This document shows, piece after piece, positions 15,571 to 25,632 of a DNA stretch of 64,000 bases (positions are counted from its first letter, which is position 1; each line of letters opens with the position of its first letter). The position numbers and the translations under genes were made by a program. The stretch covers positions 1 through 64,000 of the forward strand of contig NZ_RJZE01000014.1 in the NCBI RefSeq assembly GCF_003986935.1, written 5' to 3'. The notes under the pieces are model-generated. The model saw only the letters and a list, made by a program, of their open reading frames with translations. It made no database searches and was not told the origin of the DNA. The DNA comes from Paraburkholderia kururiensis JCM 10599 = LMG 19447 (GTDB lineage Bacteria; Pseudomonadota; Gammaproteobacteria; Burkholderiales; Burkholderiaceae).

Positions 15571-16413
15571 TCAACGGGCGCGCGGCTCGTCCAGCACGCG
15601 ATGTCGCCATGCGGGCAGGCTCGAGCGAACTTCCTGGATGCGCGCAGGATCGATGTCGCCGACCACGGCGCCCGCGCCTTCGTCGCGTACCGCAACGATT
15701 TCGCCCCAGGGGTCGATCAGCATGCTGTGCCCCCAGGTGCGCCGACCGTTTTCGTGCTTGCCGCCCTGGGCCGCGGCGAGCACATAACACTGGTTCTCCA
15801 CGGCGCGGGCGCGCAGCAGCGTTTCCCAGTGAGCGCGGCCGGTGGTGTACGTGAATGCGGAGGGCACCACCATCAGCGCGCAATCGCCCATGCGCCGGTA
15901 CAGCTCCGGAAATCGCAGATCGTAGCAGACCGAGAGTCCCACGCGCCCGAACGGCGCATCGAAGGTGCGGACCGCGTCGCCGGGGCGGATGGTGCGCGCC
16001 TCGTCGAACGACTCCTCGCCTTTTTCGAAGCTGAACAGGTGGATCTTGTCGTAGCGTGCCACCTCGGCGCCTTGCGGGTCGAACACGAGTGTCGTGTTGA
16101 GCACGCGCTCGGGTTCCGGTGCCACGAGCGGCAGCGTGCCGCCGATCACCCATACGCCATGGCGGCGGGCGGCGTCCGACAGAAAGCGCTGGATCGGACC
16201 GTCGCCGTGCGGCTCGCGCACGGCGATCTTGTCCGTGTCCTTGAATCCCATGAAGCAGAAGTATTCGGGCAGCAGCACGAGCTGCGCCCCTTGGGCGGCC
16301 GCTTCGGCGATCAGTTGTTCCGCCTCGGCGAGATTGCGCTCGCGCTCGGGCGTGCTGACCATCTGCAGCGCCGCAACGCGGTAAGACGACAAACCGGTGT
16401 GTGGATCGCTCAT
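15571..16413 (-). CDS. Carbon-nitrogen hydrolase (Nit/deaminated-glutathione amidase type)
   Basis: A 280-residue nitrilase-superfamily amidase. The catalytic triad is visible: E50 in LLPEYFCF, K123 in RYDKIHLFSF and C163 in SVCYDLRFPELYR. The IHLFSFEKGE and SYRVAALQM wording is that of the NitB/Nit1 branch, whose members hydrolyse deaminated glutathione as metabolite repair. The start MSDPHTG is preferred; a start seven codons upstream is possible. It lies 52 bases upstream of tldD and 133 bases downstream of yhdP, so a yhdP-nit-tldD operon is likely; this order is common in beta-proteobacteria. Confidence 0.87.
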   Translation of the reverse strand: MSDPHTGLSSYRVAALQMVSTPERERNLAEAEQLIAEAAAQGAQLVLLPEYFCFMGFKDTDKIAVREPHGDGPIQRFLSDAARRHGVWVIGGTLPLVAPEPERVLNTTLVFDPQGAEVARYDKIHLFSFEKGEESFDEARTIRPGDAVRTFDAPFGRVGLSVCYDLRFPELYRRMGDCALMVVPSAFTYTTGRAHWETLLRARAVENQCYVLAAAQGGKHENGRRTWGHSMLIDPWGEIVAVRDEGAGAVVGDIDPARIQEVRSSLPAWRHRVLDEPRAR

Positions 16414-16546
16414 CAACCTGACAACCCCCGGCACTGCAACGTCCCACGAAAAAGCGGGTGCCGCCGTGCGCGTAATCTGCTGAATTTCCTGAAAGCCCAG
16501 AGGCCGGGTGCTGGGCGAAAGCCCCGGTGGGCGTGGCGCTTGCGGC

Positions 16547-19500
16547 CTACTGCGCCGCGACCGGCATTTGAGCGTCCATCTTACCCTGTTCGCCCCGCAC
16601 CCGCTCGACGTGGGGTTTCGACCACGAACCGGTGATCGCGTAGTCGAGCGCGAAGGCCGATGAGATGGAGTGGGAGAGGGCGAAGTCCGCCACGAGCGCG
16701 CCCAGCCCGAACAGTGGATTGATGACCGCGGCCGCCACCACGCCGGCCCCGGCGCTCAACGTGGGCACCACGTGGACGTGCAGGTTCTGCGTTTCGTGCG
16801 CGAGGTCGACGGTGCCCTTCATTTCGGCGCGTGCCGGAGCGGTGACCATCTTGAAGTTGCTGGTGCGCCCAATGCCGTTCTCGATCTGGCCCGTGCCCGT
16901 CACGCTTTCGTACGGCAGCCCTTCGCCGATCACGTCGCGGAAGTTGAGCGTGACGAACCGCGCGAGGCTTTGCAGGCTCAGCACGCCGAGCAGCTTCGCC
17001 ACACCGGGATCGACTTTCAGGATCTGCCCGTGATGCAGGTCGAGCGCGAGATTGCCGTTGAGCGTGGGATAGTCGATTGCCGTGGGACCGCCACGCCACG
17101 CCACCTTCCCCGAGAGCGTGCCGCTGCCCTTCTTGAGCGTGCGCGGCAAACCCGCTCGTTCGAGCAGCGCACCGGCGTCCTTGATGTCGAGCTTGAAGTC
17201 GAGCGCGGTGCGACGCGGTGCGTCTTCGTCTGCGTTGGCGCCGAAGCTGCGCGCCGTGCGCCAGTTCGCCGTGGCCGTGAGCTGGGCGGCCGGATTGCTG
17301 ATGTCGAGCTTGTCGAGTTGCCACACGGGCGCACCGTCTTCCTCGCGGTTGCGGGCGTCCACTTCGAGCCGGCCGACGTTGCGGTCTCGCACGATCAGCT
17401 CGTTCACGACGAGGTCGATGGAAGGCATGTTCTGCGCCGGTGCCGAGATCGCTTCGCCCAGCAGATCGTTTTCCGCACGGGCCGGCACCACGAGTTTCGC
17501 GAGCCGCGCTTCCAGCGTGCCGGGCGCGCCGGGCACCGCGCCCGGCAGCCAGGTCAGGTGGCCCGACACCTGGTTCGACGCGATGTTCGCCTGCCACGTG
17601 CGGTCGGTATGGGATGCGCCCAGCACCACGCTTTCCCAGTGGCGTTTGAGCAGCGTGAGCGTACCGATGTGGACGGCGAAGCGCGATGGCAGGAATTGCG
17701 CGACGGTGCTGGCGGGCAGGGCGGGCGCTGCCGTCTTTGCCGTCGTCTGGTTCGGCGCCTGGCCTGTTGCAGGCGCTGCTTGTGCAGTCTGTGCTGTGCC
17801 GGCCGTAGCGGTTTGATCCGCACCGGTTTGTCCGGCGGATGCCGACGACGCTTGCGGCGCTGGCGCCACCGGCTGTTGCTGGGCCTTCCCGCGCATGGCT
17901 GCGATCACGCCGCGCCAGGCATCGGCGTCGAGCGTGTCGAGATCGACGGCCGCGGTCACGCCTTCGGACGGCAACTCCGCCGGGCGGTTCACGCCGATCG
18001 CGCCGCGCACGACTTGCGGCGGCTCGCCCGGCGTCGCGCGCAGCAGATAGGTCGCGGCGACCGGCCCGAACGTCAGCGCCGCGCGTTGCAGTCCACTCGG
18101 CTCCAGCTTGCCTGCTTCGTCGCCGTGGGCATCGTCTTCCTTCGTGTTGTCGGGGCGAAACGAGAGGCGCAGCGGCATCGGCTGACCGGCTGGCTTGCCG
18201 AATGGGGCAGGGAAGTCGAGCGCGAGGTCGGTCAGATCGGAGCTTGCGGACACCTCGGGCAACTGCTTCTTCGCGCCGCGCACCGAGAGCGCATACGGCG
18301 CCGTGCCGCTCATGCGCGTGAGCACCTGCGCCGCCGTGCCGCGCAGGTTGAGCCCGCGTGCCGCGTCGACCGCAATGTTGCCGTCGAGGTCCAACGCATA
18401 AGTGCCGTCCTCGCGCAGGCCGCCGTTGGCGTGCACGTCGCCGCCCATGAAGCGGCCCGCGAGGCGGTCCAGTTCTGCCGTGTGCTCCGTGAAGCGCACC
18501 TTGCCCGTGAGGTCGGAGAGCGGCGGCACGTTGTGCATCGAAAGCCGGTCGTTCTGGAAGCCCAGCGCGCCCTCCACGGCGATATGCGGTTTAGGCGTGC
18601 GCGGTACCGTGAGCTTGAGCGCGAGCGCCGCGGGGCCTTCGGCTTCCACCTTCTCGCCTACGTGCTTCGAGAGGCTGCCCAGCGCGCTGTTGTTCGCGTA
18701 GTCGATCATGTCGGCGAGCGGGCCGTGTCCGTTGCCGTTGATGACGAGGCTCGACGCCTTCGTGCCCAGGTCGTCGATCTTGCCCGTCACGCCCGTGAGC
18801 AGCACGCGCTTGTAGTAGCCGCGCCCGATGTCGAAGCGCAGCAGGTTTTCCTTGAGCCGGAACACGCCGTCGATACGATCGAAACCAGGCCACACGCTCG
18901 GCGTACCGTTCTTGAGCTTGCGCGGCGGGTAGGGCGACGGGTCGAAGCGGCCGCCGGTGAAAGGTGCCTCGATGCGGAAGATGCCCGCCGTCGGGTCGCG
19001 CGAGTACGGGAATTTTTCGAGGTTGCCGTGCACTTCGATGGTGGCGCTGCGGGACATGCCGGCCTGCAGACCGTGGCCCAGGTAGATACGCAGCTTCTCG
19101 CTGATGCTCGTGGGCAGATAGCGAACGATGCGGTTCACCTGGGCGTGGTCGAAGCTCGCCTTCAGATCGAGCGCGCCGCGGCCGTGGCCCGGGTTCGTAT
19201 AGTTGGCGACGGCGCTGGCCTTGACGTCCGCGTTTTCCACGCCGAACTCCGGCACATTGATCTTGAAGCCTTTGCGCTTCTCGCCCGGCGCGCGGGCGTT
19301 GGCGATGGTCCAGTCGCTGCGGCCATACAGGCGGTCGAACGTGAGGCGCGGATCGTCGAACACGCCGGGCAGCGTGATGGCCGCGTTTGCGGTATCGAAG
19401 GTGGCGTTGCCGTGGGTTTCGTCGGCGTCGATGTGCCCCCACAGGTTTTCGATGCCGGGCAGGCCCGCGCGCGGATGGTTACGCGCCGTGAGGCCGGGCG

Positions 19501-20920
19501 GCGGTTCCTGGGCGGCCACACTGATGCCCTGCAGGTCCGCTTTGAAGCGGTAGCGCACGATCGGCTCCACGCCGTCGCCGCGCTGCTCGGCCGCGGCTTC
19601 GCCCGCGTCAGGCCGCGCCCGCTCGATGCCGATCTCGTAGTTGGCAACGAGCCCGCGCGGGTCGAAGCGCACCAGCGTATTGAGGAAGCGGCGCGGCAGC
19701 GGCAGCGTGCGGCTGAACTCGGAGAGCATGCCCAGATCCATGCGGTCGCCTTGCACGCTCATCGTCTGCCCGTGCTGGACCGACGGACGGCGGTAATGGC
19801 CGGTCAGCGTGGAAAACGAGAGCGTGCGGAAGACGGGCGTGCCGTCGTCGAGCGGCGGCTGGCCGAGTTCGGCGCGCAGGCGGCTCAGCTTCACCGTGTA
19901 GTCGCCGGGCGCGGCGTCGACGGTCCAGGAGAAGTGCGCGACCGGCATGTCGAGCCGCGGCTGCGTGGGATGCACGCGCAGCGCGACACCGACGCCGTCC
20001 AGCACACCGGTCGCGGTCGTGATGCGGCCTTCGCTGAAGCTTGCCCAGATCACGTTGTCGATGCGGCCGGCGTACGTCTCGACGGGAATGTCGATGTAGC
20101 CGGCGAGCGTGGGCAGGTCCACCGGTCCGGTGGATACGTAGGCTGAGCCGCTCCAGCCCACGGGCTTGCCGGGCGCTCCCGTGCGCGGGCTGCGAAAGCG
20201 CGCGCGGAAGTCGAGGGGGCCGTGCAGCAGCCGGCCTTCGGGCGGGGCCTGGAGCGCGAGGCGGTGGTCGGTGCCCTCGTTGAGAATGGCGAGGCGGATG
20301 TTCTGCAGCGCGATTTCCGGCGCATTGTGGCGCCCGTCGCGCCAGCGCAGCGTGCCGCCGCGCAGCACGATGGCCTGCTGGCGCAAAAGCCAGGTGCTGA
20401 ACGCGTCGTTGCCGGTATGGGCCGAGGGAATCGGCACGCCGGCCACCGAGAGCGAGCCGCCTTGCGAGCGGGCAACCAGCACGTCAGGCCGGTCCACGAT
20501 CAGGCTCGACAGGCGCGGCGCGAGCGTAACCAGCGAAAGCCACGAGACCGTGGCCGTGGCATGCGGCACGTTCAGTGCGATCTGGCCGTTGCGGTCGCGA
20601 ATGGTGAGGTTGGTGACGTCGATGCCGGGCTGGAAGCCGAGCCAGTGCGGCGAAAGCTTGCCGATACGCAGTTCGGCGTGAATCTTGTCGGAAACGAACG
20701 TTTCGATGCGCGGACGGAACGTATCGATGCGCGGCAGCACCACGTAGCGCAGACCGAGAATGAGCGCCGCGGCGATGAAGTAGAGCACCACCGCAATGGC
20801 GAGCACGACACGCAGCGTGTGCCGCAGCGCGACATGGTGATGCTCGACGGGGACGCGTCCGTTCGCCCGGCTGGCCTGTCCGGCTTCGTACGGACCGGCG
20901 GATTCGTTTCGCTCGGACAT
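16547..20920 (-). CDS. yhdP: YhdP family AsmA-like phospholipid transport protein
   Basis: A very large (1457 residues) inner-membrane-anchored periplasmic protein of the YhdP/AsmA-like group, which bridges the envelope and helps move phospholipids to the outer membrane. Residues about 35-62 (LRVVLAIAVVLYFIAAALILG) form the anchor; the rest is beta-rich, with the LNFRDVIGEGLPYESVTGTGQIENGIGRT and NPLFGLGALVADFALS segments of the C-terminal AsmA-like region. A low-complexity Gln/Thr/Ala/Pro linker lies at about residues 1025-1085. It is longer than the roughly 1270-residue enterobacterial protein, mostly because of this linker and loops. It starts the yhdP-nit-tldD run and is divergent from glnE. 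Confidence 0.88.
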   Translation of the reverse strand: MSERNESAGPYEAGQASRANGRVPVEHHHVALRHTLRVVLAIAVVLYFIAAALILGLRYVVLPRIDTFRPRIETFVSDKIHAELRIGKLSPHWLGFQPGIDVTNLTIRDRNGQIALNVPHATATVSWLSLVTLAPRLSSLIVDRPDVLVARSQGGSLSVAGVPIPSAHTGNDAFSTWLLRQQAIVLRGGTLRWRDGRHNAPEIALQNIRLAILNEGTDHRLALQAPPEGRLLHGPLDFRARFRSPRTGAPGKPVGWSGSAYVSTGPVDLPTLAGYIDIPVETYAGRIDNVIWASFSEGRITTATGVLDGVGVALRVHPTQPRLDMPVAHFSWTVDAAPGDYTVKLSRLRAELGQPPLDDGTPVFRTLSFSTLTGHYRRPSVQHGQTMSVQGDRMDLGMLSEFSRTLPLPRRFLNTLVRFDPRGLVANYEIGIERARPDAGEAAAEQRGDGVEPIVRYRFKADLQGISVAAQEPPPGLTARNHPRAGLPGIENLWGHIDADETHGNATFDTANAAITLPGVFDDPRLTFDRLYGRSDWTIANARAPGEKRKGFKINVPEFGVENADVKASAVANYTNPGHGRGALDLKASFDHAQVNRIVRYLPTSISEKLRIYLGHGLQAGMSRSATIEVHGNLEKFPYSRDPTAGIFRIEAPFTGGRFDPSPYPPRKLKNGTPSVWPGFDRIDGVFRLKENLLRFDIGRGYYKRVLLTGVTGKIDDLGTKASSLVINGNGHGPLADMIDYANNSALGSLSKHVGEKVEAEGPAALALKLTVPRTPKPHIAVEGALGFQNDRLSMHNVPPLSDLTGKVRFTEHTAELDRLAGRFMGGDVHANGGLREDGTYALDLDGNIAVDAARGLNLRGTAAQVLTRMSGTAPYALSVRGAKKQLPEVSASSDLTDLALDFPAPFGKPAGQPMPLRLSFRPDNTKEDDAHGDEAGKLEPSGLQRAALTFGPVAATYLLRATPGEPPQVVRGAIGVNRPAELPSEGVTAAVDLDTLDADAWRGVIAAMRGKAQQQPVAPAPQASSASAGQTGADQTATAGTAQTAQAAPATGQAPNQTTAKTAAPALPASTVAQFLPSRFAVHIGTLTLLKRHWESVVLGASHTDRTWQANIASNQVSGHLTWLPGAVPGAPGTLEARLAKLVVPARAENDLLGEAISAPAQNMPSIDLVVNELIVRDRNVGRLEVDARNREEDGAPVWQLDKLDISNPAAQLTATANWRTARSFGANADEDAPRRTALDFKLDIKDAGALLERAGLPRTLKKGSGTLSGKVAWRGGPTAIDYPTLNGNLALDLHHGQILKVDPGVAKLLGVLSLQSLARFVTLNFRDVIGEGLPYESVTGTGQIENGIGRTSNFKMVTAPARAEMKGTVDLAHETQNLHVHVVPTLSAGAGVVAAAVINPLFGLGALVADFALSHSISSAFALDYAITGSWSKPHVERVRGEQGKMDAQMPVAAQ

Positions 20921-21112
20921 GCTGCGAGGGGGGCGGTATGGTAGCTTTGCGGTCTAACGACGAAATGTAACACACGGGTGCGCGGCTCACGACATCCGGC
21001 AAACCCTGCGCCATCGGCGCCGGCGCGGGGATTGGCGGACCACGGCGCCAGCCTGCCGACGCGTCTTCCTCACCCGCTCGTGACCAAGCAACGAACGAGC
21101 CCGGAAACCTCC

Positions 21113-23908
21113 ATGACTGATGCAAACCTCCTGAGTTCCGCCGCTTACTCCCACTATGCGTCGCGGGCGCTGGCGAGCCGCCCGGAACTCGCCGGGCGCG
21201 TCGCGGCGCTTGCCGCAACGCCCGTCACGCGCGAGCGCATCGAGGCGCGCTTCGATGCGCTGTCCAGCGAGGTTCAGGGCGGCGCCGCGGCGGCGCTGAC
21301 CGACGATCAGCTCAAGAAGGTGCTGCGCCAGTTGCGCACCGAGGTCTTCTGCGCCGTGATGGAGCGCGATCTTGCATTCAATGCCGACGTGGCCGAGGTC
21401 ACGGGCACGATGACCGATCTCGCCGAGGTGGCGATCCAGCGGGCGCTCGCCGTCGTCACCGCGGATCTGGAGGCGCTCTACGGCGAGCCGCGCGGCCCCG
21501 AAGGCGAGCGGCTCACGCTCGGCGTGGTGGGCATGGGCAAGCTGGGCGGGCGCGAACTCAACGTGTCGTCGGACATCGACCTCATCTTCGTCTACGAGGA
21601 CGACGGCGAGACGGCCGGCGGCGAGCGCGCGCCCATCGCCACGCAGGAATTCTTCACGCGCGTGGGCAAGCGGCTCATCGCGGCGCTCAACGACGTCACG
21701 GCGGACGGCTACGTCTTTCGCGTCGACATGCGGCTGCGGCCGAACGGCGACGCGGGGCCGCTCGCGTGCAGCCTCGGCATGCTGGAGGAGTATTTCTACG
21801 TGCAGGGCCGCGAGTGGGAACGCTACGCGTGGATCAAGGGGCGGCTCGTCTCCGAAGGCCAAAGCGCATCGGCCCAGCGGCTCGCGCAACAGCTCGACGC
21901 CATCGCGAAGCCGTTCGTCTACCGGCGCTATCTCGATTTCGGCGTGATTAGCGCCATTCGTGCGCTGCATCTGCAGATTCGCCAGGAAGCGCAGCGGCGC
22001 GCCTCCATGCGCCCCGAGAAGGCCGACGACATCAAGCTCGGGCGCGGCGGCATCCGCGAGATCGAATTCAGCGCCCAGGTGTTCCAGCTGATTCGCGGCG
22101 GCCAGGACGCGGATTTTCGCGTGCGTCCCACGTTGGCCGTGCTGCGGCACGCGACGGCGCGCGGTCTCATTGCGCCGTCGGTCTGCGCGGAACTGACGGA
22201 GGCCTACCGGTTCCTGCGGCGCCTCGAGCACCGGCTCCAGTACCGCAACGACGCGCAGACGCACGCCATGCCGGTGGACCCCGAGGAGCGCGCGGCACTC
22301 GCCACGACAATGGGCTTCGCCGACTACGCCGCCCTGATGGCCGCGCTCGACGCGCATCGCGAGAAGGTGGAGCGCCAGTTCGACCAGATCTTCGCCGACA
22401 AAGTGAACGGCCACGGCGGCTGTGCCGCGCCCGACGACGGCGCCGCCGCCTGGGTCTGGAGCAGCGCGCTCGCGGACGACAGCGCCGGCGAGGCGCTCGA
22501 GGCGCGCCTCGCGGACCTCGGTCTCGCCGAGCCCGCCGACCTGCTCGCGCGGCTGCGCGCCATCTGGCAGTCGCCGCGTTACCAGGGGTTGCCGGAGCAC
22601 AGCCGTCAGCGCTTCGACAGCGTGGCCAAGCGCGCGCTGGACGCGGCTCGCACGATCGACTTGCCGGCGCGGCGCACCGCTACGCTCGCGCGCTTCTTCG
22701 ATCTGCTCGAAACGGTGGGCCGGCGCGGCGCCTATCTGGCACTGCTCTGCGAGTATCCGCATGCGCTCGAACGCGTGCTCTCCGTGCTCGGCGCGTCGCG
22801 CTGGGCGGCCGGCTACCTGATTCGCCATCCGCAACTGCTGGACGAACTGCTCGACGACGAGGCGATTGCGAGTCCCTTCGACTGGCCCGAGTTCAAGCGC
22901 ACGCTGCGCACGCGTCTTGCCGCCGCCGACGGTGCCGAGCAGCAGATGGACTTGCTGCGCCACGCCCACCAGGCCGAAGTGTTTCGCATTCTGCTGATCG
23001 ACCTGGCGGGCAAGCTTTCGGTCGAGCACGTGAGCGACCGGCTCTCCGAACTCGCCGACGCCGTGCTCGACGTGACCATCGAAACGGTCTGGGCCCAGTT
23101 CGCGAAGCGCCATCGTGAGGTGCCGCGCTTTGCCGTGATCGCTTACGGCAAGCTGGGCGGCAAAGAACTCGGCTACGCGTCGGACCTCGACCTGATCTTC
23201 CTCTACGACGATCCCGACGAGGCCGCACCCGACATCTACACGGCCTTCACGCGCCGGCTCATCACGTGGCTCACCATGGCGACGGGCGCGGGCACGCTGT
23301 TCGACGTGGACCTGCGGCTGCGACCCAACGGCGAGTCGGGCCTGCTCGTCACGGACCTCGATGCGTTTCGCCGCTACCAATTGCGCGAAGGCGACGCCGC
23401 CAATACTGCGTGGGTGTGGGAGCACCAGGCCCTGACGCGCGCACGTTTTTGCGCGGGCGACGAACAGATCGGCAGGGCTTTCGACGCGATCCGCCAGCAG
23501 GTGCTCACGATGCCGCGCGAGGCCGCACCGCTCGCGAAGGAAATCGTGGAGATGCGGCAGCGCGTGGAAGACGGACACCCGAACCGCAGCGAGCTGTTCG
23601 ACCTGAAACACGACCGCGGCGGCATGGTCGACATCGAATTTCTCGTGCAGTACTGGGTGCTGTTGCACGCCGGGCGCGATCCCGAACTCGTGCGCAACAC
23701 GGGCAACATCGCGCTGCTGCGCGAAGTGTCGCGGCTCGGCATCATGAGTGCCGACGAGGCCGAGACGGTGGGCGCCGCCTATCGCACCTACCGCAAGCTG
23801 CAGCATCGGCTGCGGCTAGACGGCATGGAGAAGGCGAGGGTGGAGCCGCAGCGTGTGGAGACCGAGCGCGCCGCAGTACTTGCGCTGTGGAATCGGGTGT
23901 TCGGGTGA
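21113..23908 (+). CDS. glnE: Bifunctional glutamine synthetase adenylyltransferase/adenylyl-removing enzyme
   Basis: GlnE adenylylates and deadenylylates glutamine synthetase in response to PII and glutamine, tuning nitrogen assimilation. The 931-residue protein has two nucleotidyltransferase domains. The N-terminal (AR) one has GMGKLGGRELNVSSDIDLIFVYE and FRVDMRLRPNGDAGPL; the C-terminal (AT) one has AYGKLGGKELGYASDLDLIFLYDD and FDVDLRLRPNGESGLL. Each has its GlnE helical domain (RGGIREIEF; RGGMVDIEFLVQY). The start MTDANLLS is chosen as the family start; the upstream frame overlaps the divergent yhdP promoter area. It converges on recN. Confidence 0.96.
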   Translation: MTDANLLSSAAYSHYASRALASRPELAGRVAALAATPVTRERIEARFDALSSEVQGGAAAALTDDQLKKVLRQLRTEVFCAVMERDLAFNADVAEVTGTMTDLAEVAIQRALAVVTADLEALYGEPRGPEGERLTLGVVGMGKLGGRELNVSSDIDLIFVYEDDGETAGGERAPIATQEFFTRVGKRLIAALNDVTADGYVFRVDMRLRPNGDAGPLACSLGMLEEYFYVQGREWERYAWIKGRLVSEGQSASAQRLAQQLDAIAKPFVYRRYLDFGVISAIRALHLQIRQEAQRRASMRPEKADDIKLGRGGIREIEFSAQVFQLIRGGQDADFRVRPTLAVLRHATARGLIAPSVCAELTEAYRFLRRLEHRLQYRNDAQTHAMPVDPEERAALATTMGFADYAALMAALDAHREKVERQFDQIFADKVNGHGGCAAPDDGAAAWVWSSALADDSAGEALEARLADLGLAEPADLLARLRAIWQSPRYQGLPEHSRQRFDSVAKRALDAARTIDLPARRTATLARFFDLLETVGRRGAYLALLCEYPHALERVLSVLGASRWAAGYLIRHPQLLDELLDDEAIASPFDWPEFKRTLRTRLAAADGAEQQMDLLRHAHQAEVFRILLIDLAGKLSVEHVSDRLSELADAVLDVTIETVWAQFAKRHREVPRFAVIAYGKLGGKELGYASDLDLIFLYDDPDEAAPDIYTAFTRRLITWLTMATGAGTLFDVDLRLRPNGESGLLVTDLDAFRRYQLREGDAANTAWVWEHQALTRARFCAGDEQIGRAFDAIRQQVLTMPREAAPLAKEIVEMRQRVEDGHPNRSELFDLKHDRGGMVDIEFLVQYWVLLHAGRDPELVRNTGNIALLREVSRLGIMSADEAETVGAAYRTYRKLQHRLRLDGMEKARVEPQRVETERAAVLALWNRVFG

Positions 23909-23927
23909 AGGCCGGCGCTCGGCCTTC
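23907..23927. terminator. Hairpin between convergent glnE and recN
   Basis: GAAGGCCG (23907-23914) and CGGCCTTC (23920-23927) form an 8-bp stem with a 5-base loop, overlapping the glnE stop codon. There is no clear T tract, so termination is only suggested. Confidence 0.35.
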
Positions 23928-23935
23928 TCGGGTTG

Positions 23936-25603
23936 TTACGCCGCCAGCATTTCCTTCGCGTGACGCCGCGTGGTGGCCGTGATTTCGAGTCCGCCCAACA
24001 TGCGGGCGACTTCCTCGACGCGGCTTGCACGGTCGAGCGGATTGACCGAACTCACCGTGCCGCCGTTGCCGTCGGACGCCTTTGCGACCTGGAAATGGTG
24101 ATCGCCGCGCGCGGCGACCTGCGGCAGGTGCGTGACGCAGAGCACCTGGCGGGCACGGCCGAGCTGATGCAGCAACCGCCCGACCACTTCTGCCACGCCG
24201 CCGCCGATGCCGGTATCCACTTCGTCGAAGATCAGCGTGGGCGTGGGGCTTGCAGCGCTGGCGATCACGGCGAGCGCGAGGCTGATGCGCGCCAGTTCGC
24301 CGCCTGACGCCACCTTCGCGAGCGGCCGCAGCGGCACGCCCGCGTGACCGGCCACGCGAAATTCGACCTGTTCCAGCCCGTGTGCGCCGCCCTCCGCCAG
24401 CGGCACGAGGGCCACTTCGAAGCTGCCGCCTGCCATCGACAATTCCTGCATGCCGGTCGTCACGGCCGCGCCGAGCGCCTTGGCCGCCTTGGCGCGCGCC
24501 TTCGAAAGCTGCTTCGCTTCGGCGAGGTAGCCTTCTTTGGCCTTTGTCTCGGCGGCGCGCAGCGCGTCGAGGTCGGCGGCTGCGTCGAGTGCGGCGAGTT
24601 GCGCCTGGCGCGCTTCGTGTTCGTCGGGCAGCGTTTCGGGCTGCAGACGGAATTTGCGTGCCGTGGAATGCAGCGCGTCGAGCCGCTTTTCCACCTGGGC
24701 GAGGCGGTCCGGGTCGAGTTCGAGCCGCTGGGCATAGTGGGTGAGCGAGTAGGCGGCTTCCTGCAGCTGGATCGCGGCGGGTTCGAGCGCCGCGAGCGCG
24801 TCGTTGAGCGCAGGATCGATCTCGGCGAGGTCGCGCACCTTCGAGACGATAGAGCCGAGCTGCGAAATCATCGCGTCGTCGGACTCCGAAAGCGCTGCGA
24901 GCGCCCCCTGGACGCCCTCGATCAGATTGGCTGAATGCGAAAGCCGCCGGTGTTCGGCGTTGATCTCTTCCCATTCGCCGGGCTGCGGGGCAAGCTTGTC
25001 CAGCTCGGCGAGTTGCCAGGCGAGGCGCTCGCGTTCCAGTTGCAGTTCGCGGTCGCGCGTCTGGGCCGTTTCGACCGCATTCGATGCGTCGCGCCAGGTG
25101 CGCCAGGCGCGGCCTGTTGCGGCGGCCAGATCGGCGAGCCCGGAGTGCGTGTCGAACAGCTCGCGTTGCGCGTCGGGACGCATCAACAACTGGTGCGCGT
25201 GCTGACCGTGGATGTCCACGAGCATTTCGCCTACTTCACGCAGTTGCGTGAGCGTAGCCGGTGTGCCGTTGATGAAGGCGCGCGAGCGACCGCTGGCATC
25301 GACCACGCGGCGCAGCAGCACCGTGCCGCCCTCGCCTTCGTCGCCTTCGGCGGCAAACGCCTGGTCGTCGAGCCAGCGTGCGACGAGCGGGTGGGCGTCG
25401 AATTCGGCGGTGATGTCGGCGCGCGTCTCGCCGGTGCGCACGACGCTCGCGTCGGCGCGGGCGCCGAGCGTGAGCGCGAGCGCGTCGATGAGAATGGACT
25501 TGCCGGCGCCGGTCTCGCCCGAGAAAACCGTGAAGCCGCTGTTGAACTCGAGATCGAGCGCGGCGACGATGACGAAGTCGCGTATCGAAAGGTGGCGGAG
25601 CAT
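23936..25603 (-). CDS. recN: DNA repair protein RecN
   Basis: RecN is an SMC-like ATPase recruited to double-strand breaks. The 555-residue protein starts MLRHLSIRDFVIV and has Walker A GETGAGKS (residues 29-36), two long coiled-coil arms (RDRELQLERERLAWQLAELDKL near 200 and the Ala/Glu-rich stretch near 310-380), the ABC signature ASGGELARISLAL, and Walker B PTLIFDEVDTGIGGGVAEVVG. The much longer frame upstream reads through nadK and is rejected. RecN sits 29 bases after nadK, the usual nadK-recN order. No LexA box was recognised ahead of it. Confidence 0.95.
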   Translation of the reverse strand: MLRHLSIRDFVIVAALDLEFNSGFTVFSGETGAGKSILIDALALTLGARADASVVRTGETRADITAEFDAHPLVARWLDDQAFAAEGDEGEGGTVLLRRVVDASGRSRAFINGTPATLTQLREVGEMLVDIHGQHAHQLLMRPDAQRELFDTHSGLADLAAATGRAWRTWRDASNAVETAQTRDRELQLERERLAWQLAELDKLAPQPGEWEEINAEHRRLSHSANLIEGVQGALAALSESDDAMISQLGSIVSKVRDLAEIDPALNDALAALEPAAIQLQEAAYSLTHYAQRLELDPDRLAQVEKRLDALHSTARKFRLQPETLPDEHEARQAQLAALDAAADLDALRAAETKAKEGYLAEAKQLSKARAKAAKALGAAVTTGMQELSMAGGSFEVALVPLAEGGAHGLEQVEFRVAGHAGVPLRPLAKVASGGELARISLALAVIASAASPTPTLIFDEVDTGIGGGVAEVVGRLLHQLGRARQVLCVTHLPQVAARGDHHFQVAKASDGNGGTVSSVNPLDRASRVEEVARMLGGLEITATTRRHAKEMLAA

Positions 25604-25632
25604 GGTCTGGGTTCTGGCTTCTGCGTGTGGAG

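Noticed and set aside
16670..20146. 1158-codon plus-strand open frame opposite yhdP
   Set aside because: Shadow frame with no recognisable domain; yhdP on the minus strand is supported by family motifs and length.
20987..23806. Very long (939-codon) minus-strand open frame opposite glnE
   Set aside because: It is the antisense shadow of a GC-rich gene: Arg/His/Ala-rich, no motifs, while glnE on the plus strand has all its motifs.
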